NCBI GenBank assembly: GCA_030248135.1
Contig: JASANC010001224.1
Location: 1-64,000, forward strand
Length of the DNA stretch: 64,000 nucleotides
Source: Theristus sp. LFF4_11
Taxonomy: Eukaryota > Nematoda > Chromadorea > Monhysterida > Xyalidae
Direction of reading: 5' to 3'
Part shown: piece by piece, positions 37,195-46,800 of the stretch
Position numbering within the stretch: position 1 is the first letter of the stretch
Layout: the number at the start of each line of letters is the position of its first letter
The notes under the pieces: generated by a model
What the model saw: only the letters and a program-made list of their open reading frames with translations
Told to the model about the DNA's origin: nothing
Databases searched by the model: none
Made by a program: the position numbers and the translations under genes

Positions 37195-37615
37195 ACGTAA
37201 GGTTACGTTTAACGCAGTTTTTACGTAATGTTTACGTGACGGTTTATGTAATGTTTCACGTAACGGTTTGCTCCAAACGTTTACGCGGCTTTTACGTAAC
37301 GTTTACGTGACGGTAACCGTAGTGTTTCACGTAAAGGTTTGCTCCAAACGTTTACGCAGCGTTTACGTAACGTTTGCGTGATGGTTTACGTAGTGTTTCA
37401 CGTAACGGTTTGCTCCAAACGTTTACGCAGCTTTCACGTAACGTTTACGTGACGGTTTACGTAGTGTTTCACGTAACGGTTTGCTCCAAACGTTTACGCA
37501 GCTTTTACGAAACATTTACGTGACGGTTTACGTAGTGTTTTAGCGTAACGGTTTGCTCCAAACGTTAACGCAGCTTTTACGTAACGTTTGCGTGATGGTT
37601 TACGACAGCGGCTTT
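37195..37615 (+). repeat. 71-bp tandem array rich in ACGTAA
   Basis: GCTCCAAACG recurs at about 37,270, 37,341, 37,412, 37,483 and 37,555. Units are made of TTTACGTAACG/ACGTGACGG modules, many of them self-complementary. Similar modules open an array at the right edge of the window. Confidence 0.9.
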
Positions 37616-38014
37616 CGTGGTGTTTTATGCACGGTGCGGTTTCAGTAACGATTGAAACCGAAAAAAAGCGAAGCATAATTTCAGGTCCATCGGCATAAAC
37701 AGGAAAACATTTACGTGCATCTGTTTCGAGCTGATTTCCACGATTTCTCTTTGTTGTTGCCGTGCATTGTTTTACTTGTCCGTCTACATGCGTCTACAAG
37801 CACATCTAATATAAAACCATAGCCATAAAAGTAAAGAAAAAAATTAGGATAGAGCCATTTTGCTGCGCGCCATGAGGAAGTTTTACATTGGTTTCAGGTC
37901 TAGTCGTCGTGTTCTTTTTTAGTTTTACTTACCCTTGGTCATACTAGGGATTTCCATTATTTTCACTAACTTTTATTTTAAGATTTCACCACAAACAATT
38001 ACGGGGTTGACACA

Positions 38015-40052
38015 ATGCTTTTGCTGCTCGTTCTTGCAACATTTCCGATCAACTTGATCGCAGCAGACTGTCCAAACAAAAACGAGTTCAGGAAACAGGT
38101 CTGTAATAACATGGCTGCCGAGTTCCTTGACTGGCAAAAAATGTTGCCACGTTTGTTGCCATCCTGTGCGTTGAATAAATGGCAATAAATAGCTGCCAAC
38201 GCGCATGTTGTTCGCTTTTGCAGAGTTTTGAACAACACAGCGCGTTTGCCGCTGTTTAGCTGGAAACGGCAGTTTACGAAACTAAATGACACTTTGGAAG
38301 CTGCGTTTCATTCAAAGTTGATACTGATCAACAGGCAATAACTGGCTTTTGCTACGAGCACGGAGCCTTTGAAATTGCCATTTTCGAGGGGATTTTGAAT
38401 CTACATTTACACACGCATATAAAGGACAATGCGCCAATGAATTCACGCAGTTGTTCTGTTCTCTTTTTTTGCGTGTGGCGGTGGTTGCTCATTGGTTTTT
38501 TTCTCGCAAAGTGTATCCAATATCGCTGATGCTCTGGCAGATGCTCACTTCTCACAACGCGTTGCGTGCGGGTCACGGAGGCGAACCACTGCGTTTGCAC
38601 TGGTCCATGTCAAAGTACGCGCAGTACTGGGCCGACAATTTGGCCGCACGACATACCGTACAGCATACGGACCAACAGAAACGTTTGATGGAAGACTGGG
38701 GCGAAAATATTGGTCGGAACTTTTTTGGGGGGCAAAAAAGCTCAAGTCCGCTATTTTACTGCTCTTTATAACGGAACTCACGTGACAGCCGCAGTTAGCT
38801 TTGACGGATAACGCATTTTTGGGCTCATAATTCTTATTCCTTATTGCCGATGAATCGAACTTCATGGCTTTCCCTGGTTGACCCTGTCACCATCGTGGCC
38901 TGGTGGCAGCGCGTTAGACAATTGTCTTTGCGTTCGGGGGTCGAATCCCCGCCGAGGGGTATACAGGCACTTGATGACAGAGAAAATTCAATGGGCGCCC
39001 TACTAGACGGCGCTCTGTTCCCTTTTCTGAACAAGCTCTGGCTAAAAATATTGCCAAAAAGCTACCGATCGTTCGTTCGTTCGTTCGTTCGTTGAAGTAT
39101 CGTTGCTGTTGCGTTACGTTGCACACATTACCTCATAACGTGAAAGTTGGTGTATGCACATTCGCAAATAAGCAATGCGGCCACGTCGGGGCTTATCTCC
39201 TGATGGGGAAAGCGCATCGACCGACCAAAAGTCGGTCGCGCTACCACGAGACTACGATAAGATGCATCAGCCGATGTCGTTTTTTCCTAACGAAACAGCA
39301 TATAATGGTTTACACAGGCGAGTTTTCAAGCGGCAACTTAACGGCTGCAAAAGTGGCGTACGCTTGGTATAACGAGATCAAAGATTACAACTGGCATGCC
39401 CCGAACGAGCTTGACCCTGCAACCGGTACGTGACGTGCACGGACGTGCTTCGAGTTAGGCCACCAGGTTTAAGTAAACGTGCATTCATGAAGCAGTATTT
39501 GGTGACCGCGTAGCTATGTTTCAATACAGCTCTACGCGACACCACTAAATACTGTATTGTTTCATGAATGCCGGTTAATGTTGTGTCTAACGTCGAAATT
39601 ACCCCCGTTGCTTCAGGTTAGTTTCTTTCTAATTTCTGTTCCAAATTGTCGATGTTTTTTTGTTTATTATTTCACATGCTGCTCATACAGGTACGATCTT
39701 ATGCAGCGTTTGTGTTGCTCTATTTTTATGCGCTTATCTTTTTATACGCTATTGTCGTTTTTTGTCAAGCTAAAAGTGGCACGGTTTGAACACCACGTGC
39801 GTGCGCTTTCATCAAATTATGTAGGTCACTTCACGCAAGTCGTTTGGAAGGGCAGCAAATTCTTGGGCGTCGGCGTTGCTTGCGGTACAAATGGAAAAAT
39901 GTGTGGTGTTTTTAAAAAATGTTTTTCAAACTTCTGAGAATTTGAAGAACTGCTTTTGTGAGCGAACATAGTTTTTTTTCAGTTACGTTGCTGCGGAATA
40001 CAAAAAAGCTGGCAATAAACCGGGTAGCTACAAGGAAAATGTTGTACAATAA
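38015..40052 (+). CDS. CAP/SCP-domain secreted protein, complete (CAP-B)
   Basis: Five exons give a 169-residue single-domain CAP protein: 38015-38098, 38541-38712, 39318-39425, 39825-39900, 39983-40052 (TAA). Exon 1 is a signal peptide (MLLLLVLATFPINLIAA) followed by DCPNKNEFRKQ, parallel to CAP-A. Exon 2 carries SHNALRAGHGGEPLRL, KYAQYWADNLA and WGENIG; exon 3 has VAYAWYNEIKDYNW; exon 4 has the CAP1 signature GHFTQVVWKGSKFLGVG; exon 5 has a CAP2-like YVAAEYKKAGN and the stop. All junctions agree in phase. The exon 4 donor is AT/GTGTGG: reading past it loses the CAP2 motif. The length fits GAPR-1/VAL-like secreted CAPs. Intron 2 contains a tRNA-derived SINE and intron 3 a small palindromic MITE. 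It is head-to-tail with CAP-A, so the pair looks like a tandem duplication. Biological role (lipid binding, host or immune function) cannot be read from the sequence. Confidence 0.9.
38895..39095 (+). mobile_element. tRNA-derived SINE, copy 3, in CAP-B intron 2
   Basis: Plus-strand copy with A-box region CCTGGTGGCAGCGCGTTAGA, B-box GGGTCGAATCCCC, body ATGGGCGCCCTACTAGACGG and end CTCTGGCTAAAAATATTGCC. The tail is a CGTT/GTTC run rather than CAA. Confidence 0.85.
39482..39578. mobile_element. Small palindromic MITE (family J), copy 2
   Basis: GCATTCATGAAGCAGTATTT pairs with AAATACTGTATTGTTTCATG; sits in CAP-B intron 3. Confidence 0.85.
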
Positions 40053-40289
40053 GTGAAAAAAAATCCTCTTTTCTTTGTGGTTTGCATGTGTACCAAATAG
40101 GCAGTGATTGTTTGTTTAAATTAAACTGTGATTGCGATTGTGACTAAATGAACACACGTTTTTTGTATGCAAGGTTTTCACGATTGCCAGCATCAGTGGT
40201 ATCAGCACACAAACATCACGCAATACTCTAACGTGAATCTGGAATAAAATTTCATTTTTTCGCATCATGATAAGCTTAACCCCTGCCTG

Positions 40290-40472
40290 CAGTTGAACTC
40301 TGAATTGAAGGCAATCAGCTGATTGGTTGGTAATAACGTGGTTTGCGATAGCGTGTGCTTTCTGCGCAGGCATTGCTGGGGGGGGGAGGCGGGAGTCTGG
40401 CATGCACAGACAGCATACAGCATCACGTGATCACCAACCAACCAGCTGATTGCTTATAATTTATAGTTCAAC
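40290..40472. mobile_element. Palindromic MITE (family I), copy 3
   Basis: CAGTTGAACTCTGAATTGAA to ATTTATAGTTCAACTG with AATCAGCTGATTGGTTGGTA and its complement internal; immediately downstream of CAP-B. Confidence 0.9.
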
Positions 40473-40899
40473 TGCATTGTATAGTCGTGAAACAGCCAAC
40501 TGATACATCGCTGATTTGCTGCACACATCCTGGGCAGCCAATCAACGAGTCGTGTTTGAATTTGCTGAACAAATTGTAATTATAAAGCAGAAAAACGTCT
40601 GCCCAACGGGCGGCCCACTCGCCCAACGCGTGAAAGCTGCTGCAGCAGTGAAAAGTCGAAATAAATTTCGTTTCTGCACACAAATACCAGCGTTTATGTC
40701 TGATTACAAGTTTAATCAAACACTTTGCGGAAGAATTCAGGTTCTCTGTCTCTCTGCTGCTCACGCATTTTTCGGCTCCGAAACATTCAGAGAAATTTGT
40801 TGGCAGAATTTATCGCGGTGATGAACAGTTAGTTCACTTTTCACAACAGAATTGGCGCTCCTTCTTATCTTTAGCTGATCAAAGAAATCAGAAAAAAAA

Positions 40900-43800
40900 A
40901 TGTTTCCGGAATTGCGCTGGACAACGTCAGCGTTTGCCACTGTTTTAATGTTGACATTAGTCGTTGAAGTGTACTCCGCTACACAAAACCACGAACTGGT
41001 GGTCTCTGTAAACAAGGTGAATGGTATTACACATTTCACATGTTTGGATTTTGGTCTGATGCGGCTTTCCCAGCTAATTTTAACGTTTTTGCAGCAAAAA
41101 TCCTAAAAAAACGGAGATTCGATGCGATCGAACGAATAATTACTGGTCTCAATCAAGCCAGTGCATTTGAACGCAATACCGTAAAGTCTTGCATATAAGG
41201 TCTCCTAATATAATTTTGAAAATCAAAAATTTCTGAAAAAAGTGGAATTTCGTGTGACAGCCTTATAAGTGGGAGGAGGTCTTATAAAGCGAACATTAGG
41301 AATTCCGGGCCTTATAAACGGGGTAGGATTTTGACCGTGTCAAAATTTTGATTTTTTTGGTTTCCCGCCGTGTGACACTCCGCCCACTTTTGGGTGGGGG
41401 TCTTATAAGAGGGAGAAACCTTATATGCAAGACTTTACGGTAACGTTGCTCAAAGACACGCAAACACACAGGCACACACGCTGAGCGCGTGTGTTTGCTT
41501 GCCTATTCTGCAATTTCACAATCTTCAGTCTAGATTGAACCCATCTTTGGTGCTTCTGAAGCTCCTTTACGGCACGCAAACAGCAGGCTGGTTTTCCGTG
41601 GCTGTGCCCTCCCTGGGTCAAGCTATCATATTTGCAGGCTACAAAACCGGCCCGGGAACTGCTTAAAGCCATGTTTTGTGCATGTTTGAATAACGCCGTG
41701 TATCTAGTGGAGTCATAATGTGCCATTTTGGGTTTAATCGAGCCGCACAGTTTGTCCCATGCAAAGTGCAGTGACACAACCAGCGGTCACGGTCCCGCCA
41801 CCGTAGTTCTATTCATATTATCAGTTTTTTAGGTTCTGCAACTCAATGCGTGTGCGCAGACATTAGAAAGGAAATGTAGCTTCAATTTTCATGTGGTAAT
41901 ACGAAGTCGCCAAAGTGACTCGGTCCTATTTAGGGGACTCGGGTCACTTTGCCAATTTTGAATTCCCGCGTCATGGATGAAACTGTTTACCTATCTATGC
42001 GCGCATTGAGTCTCGTGAACAAAATAAATGATAATAAAATACTCATGTCTCAATGGGAGGTCAATATGGAGCTCATCGATGGACAGCTGAGTGGTACATT
42101 TAGAAAATTTTAATTATAGCTGGGCACTGCATAAAAAAAAACATTGGAAAAGCCTTGTTCCCGCTGCACATTCCCGTGCCCATTTCCGTTCGCACATTTG
42201 TCACGGACGTTTTTTTTGTCTTTTCGCAGCGCTCTGTCGGCATCGTTGCTAATTATGATGATCTCCTGAGCAAACGCCTCGCGGCCATGTACCGACCGGC
42301 CGGGGCGAGACTAGGCCGAAAACGAACCGGCGCAGGTGTGTGCAAACAAACCAGAGCAATCTGGGTTATTTGAAACAGCACGCGCTCAGTTTAGCGTCTG
42401 ATTGGCCACGCTAAGAAAATGTCAAAATCCATGTTCAACTACTTCAAAACTGGCATGGATCTTGGCATGGATGGAGATGGATTTTGGAATGTCCGTGCCA
42501 AATTTTTGAAGGGCATTTTGTCATGGCATTTAATTTTGGCATTGAATAAATTTTTGGAATGAGTTTTTAAAACTCGTTTTTTTAGTCGACCGACCCGGCC
42601 TCCACACCTCTAGGCACAATTTTTGAAAAGTTCTCAAATTTTGATGAATTTATCACCAACCGGCTCGATGCACTGAGTTTGAAAATCATATTTATTTTTT
42701 AATTTGACCATTTTTTTAGTCAAAAACTAAGAAAAACCGTTTTTAGCGACCTTCAGAAACATTACTCTAACTCGCCTCTGCTTCAAGCTATTAACAAAAT
42801 TAAAAAAAACCAATCGATTTCGCTTGTGCTCGCGCACATTTTTTATACTAACATTATTATACAAAAAATGCTGTTTAATGTTCTAAATTTAAGAAAAACT
42901 AAAAGAGTTTGTGGTTTTTGCTATGTTTAGGCATTTTTAAAGCGAGAACGGAGTAGGGTTGCTAAGTAATTCTGAAAGCCCTTGAAAAATGCTACAAGTA
43001 TGTTACAAAAAATAAAAAAATCGATTGCGCATTAAGAAGTAACGAAGTATTACAATATCGGTCGCCCGCATGCATACAGGGTATTTCCTGGTTGTCAACA
43101 AATTGTAGACAACGGAGACAAAAATCAAAATACGGGTATTAAGGCAACTTTTCTGCACTAAATCCAAAAAATAAGTACCGTTGCAAAATTTTGCGACAGT
43201 AACCCAATATTCGCGATTTTTGGCTTTTTTGGCCTTTTTTGGATTGTTTCTGGTCCGTGTGGTGTTATATCTGAACTAATCAGGCCAAATTTGGTATCAA
43301 TCGGCTCCCCTTGATAATGCAAACAATTTCCAATTTTCAGGCATGAAATTGGCTTTATGGTCTACGCAGTGTTATACTTGAACGAATCTAGTCAAACTTA
43401 GCATCAATTGACTCCCCTTGACAAGAAGAACAATTTTTATTCAAATACCGTAATTATTGCTTGACTACCGAATTTCTTAAAGCACGGTATTTTACTAATT
43501 ATCTAAAAATGCGGGAGACGCATATAAAAGGAGGAATATGGCCTTGTGTAAGCAGTGAAAGACTTGGCTCGACAACGCTTTTCAAGTCTCTGATGTCGTA
43601 CACACGGATACAAGTACATAAGAGTTATATTTTTGCGCCGCGTTTGCTGTTTAAAAGCTTGCTGAAAAGCGTAAAAACTTTGAAGTTATTTTTCAATTGT
43701 CCTCTTCAGTTTAGTCTAAAATCACACCATGTGCGAAATTCTGTAAATTCTGTGCAAAAACAGAAACATCAGAAATTGCAAAATATTGCTGCATGTAGCT

Positions 43801-46800
43801 TTATCGTTGTTGTTGTTGTTGTTTTGTTGGGATTTTTAGGCGATGTTTTTAGCCAGGGCTAACCCAGAGAAGCGTACAGAACGCCATTGAGTAGGGCGCC
43901 CATTGAGTTTTCTCTGTCATTAAGTGCCTACATACCCCTCGGCGGGGCTCGATCCCCCGAGCGCACAGACTGTAGTCTAACGCACTACCACCAGGCCACA
44001 TCAGAGACTTGAAAAGCGTTGTCGAGCCAAGTCTTTCACTGCTTACACAAGGCCATATTCCTCCTTTTATATGCGTCTCCCGCATTTTTAGATAATATTC
44101 TGATTTTTACATAAGCCCCGATGGTCGGACCAAAATCACAATACGTTGGTCACACATTCTTCTAAACCCCGGACAACTCAGGTTTTTCATTTTTCGTTTT
44201 TAGGCCAATTTCGCCTATGCTATTTCTACGGCCCATTCGCCCAAAATCGTCACGATTCAGTACCTAGAATTGCTCACATAAGAAAACTGACCCAAAAGCA
44301 GTGATCGGCGGTTGAATTACCCTGGAAAACACAGTTTTCTTGTTTTTCATTTCTGGACCGGTTTCACTAAATTCCACGGCCGATTCGCCCGAAATCGTCA
44401 CGATTCGGAATCTAAAGTTGCTCACGGAAGAAAACTAACCCAAAATCTGTTATCAGCGCATTGAATTACCCCGGAAAACACAGTTTTCTTGTTTTTCATT
44501 TTTGGACCGATTTCGCCAATTTCCACGGCCGATTCGCCCGAAATCGTCACGATTCAGTACCTAGAATTGCTCACATAAGAAAACTAACCCAGAATCCGTG
44601 ATCAGCGCATTGAATTACCAAGGAAAACACCGTTTTTTGTTTTTCATTTCTGGACCGATTTCGCCAATTTCCACGGCCGATTCGCCCGAAATCGTCACGA
44701 TTCAGTATCTAGAGTTGCTCACATAAAAAACTAACCCAAAATCCGTGATCAGCGCATTGAATTACCCTGAAAAACACCCTTTTATTGTTTTTCGTTTCTG
44801 GGCCGTTTTCGCCAATTTCCACTGCCGATTCGCCCGAAATCGTCACGATTCAGCACCTAAAGTTGCTCACGTAAAAAAACTAACCCAACATCTGTTATCA
44901 GCGCATTGAATTACCATGGAAAACACCGTTGTTTTGGTTTTTCATTTTTGGACCGATTTCGCCAATTTCCACGGCCGATTCGTCCGAAATCGTCACGATT
45001 CAGTACCTAGAATTGCTCACATAAGAAAACTAACCCAGAATCCGTGATCAGCGCATTGAATTACCATGGAAAACACCGTTGTTTTGGTTTTTCATTTCTG
45101 GACCGATTTCGCCAATTTCCACGGCCGATTCGCCCGAAATCGTCACGATTCAGTATCTAGAGTTGCTCACTTAAAAAACTAACTCAAAATCCGTGATCAG
45201 CGCATTGAATTACCCTGAAAACACCATTTTCTTGTTTTTCGTTTCTAGACCGATTTCGCCAATTTCAACGACCGATTCGCTTGAAATCGTCACGAATCAG
45301 CATCTAAAGTTGCTCACGTAAGAAAACTAACCCAAAATCCGTGATCAGCGCATTGAATTACCCTGGAAAACACCATTTTCTTGTTTTTCGTTTCTAGACC
45401 GATTTCGCCAATTTACACGGCCGAATCGCCCGAAATCGTCACGATTCAGCATCTAAAGTTGCTCACGTAAGAAAACTAACCCAAAATCCGTGATCAGCGC
45501 ATTGAATTACCCTGGAAAACACTATTTTCTTGTTTTTCGTTTCTAGACCGATTTCGCCAATTTCCACGGCCGATTCGCCCGAAATCGTCACGATTCAGCA
45601 TGTAAAGTTGCTCACGTAAGAAAACTAACCCAAAATCCGTGATCAGCGCATTGAATTACCCTGGAAAACACCATTTTCTTGTTTTTCGTTTCTAGACCGA
45701 TTTCGCCAATTTACACGGCCGATTCGCCCGAAATCGTCACGATTCAGCATCTAAAGTTGCTCACGTAAGAAAACTAACCCAAAATTTGTGATCAGCGGAT
45801 TGAATTACTCTGGAAAACACCCTTTTCTTGTTTTTCGTTCCTGGACCAATTTCGCCAATTTCCACGGCCGATTCGCCCGAAATCGTCACGATTCAGCATC
45901 TAGAGTTGCTCACGTAAGAAAACTAACCCAAAATTCGTGATCAGCGCATTGAATTACCCTGGAAAACACCATTTTCTTGTTTTTCGTTTCTGGACCGATT
46001 TCGCCAATTTCCACGGCCGATTCGCCCGAAATCGTCACGATTCAGCATCTAAAGTTGCTCACGTAAGAAAACTAACCCAAAATCCGTTATCAGCGCATTG
46101 AATTACCCTGGAAAACACCCTTTTCTTGTTTTTCGTTTCTAGACCGATTTCGCCAATTTCCACGGCCGATTCGCCCGAAATCGTCACGATTCAGCATCTA
46201 AAGTTGCTCACGTAAGAAAACTAACCCAAAATCCGTGATCAGCGCATTGAATTCCTACGGACTAGACCTTTTTCCTATTATTTTTCGTAGCTCAGACAAA
46301 ATTTGTAAGAGTGAAAAGCTGATACCCAGTCGAAATGCTACGAACTGTAAAAAATGCACAATTTTGACGAAAAAAATGCCCGGGCAAAAAAAATTTCACA
46401 ATCTACGGATGAAATTACCCCAGGTTTTTTTTGTCCTTGGGAATGTGCGAGGGTAAAAATTAAAAAGGGGCACAACTAAAACCTGGGAAAAACCCGAGAA
46501 CCCTTATAAATATGCCCAATTTACCAATCAAAAAACGGTTGGAAAAACTAATCATATAATTTCAAAATCTCCGGATGTAATTACCCCAGGAAACATTTTT
46601 GTTCGACTGTGAAAGTGTCGCAGGTAAAAATTGAAAGGGCGCACACTTAAAACCAGGTGAAAACCCTGCGAAATTTTAAAAATGCCCAATTTTTACCCAA
46701 AAACAGGGTCTGGGTAAAAAATTAACCCAATTTTCAAAATCTCCGGATGGAATTACCCCAGGAAACATTTTTGTTTGACTGTGAAAGTGTCGCAGGTAAA

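Noticed and set aside
37195..37615. CRISPR array
   Set aside because: Units are contiguous 71-bp tandem repeats without unique spacers, in a eukaryotic gene context.
38895..39095. Functional tRNA gene
   Set aside because: A and B boxes are present, but the cloverleaf is imperfect and the same head plus body occurs three times, as in a SINE.
42155..42229. Upstream extension of peptide-gene exon 2
   Set aside because: It is a pyrimidine-rich intron end leading into a strong acceptor; starting at 42,230 gives the KR site and correct phase.
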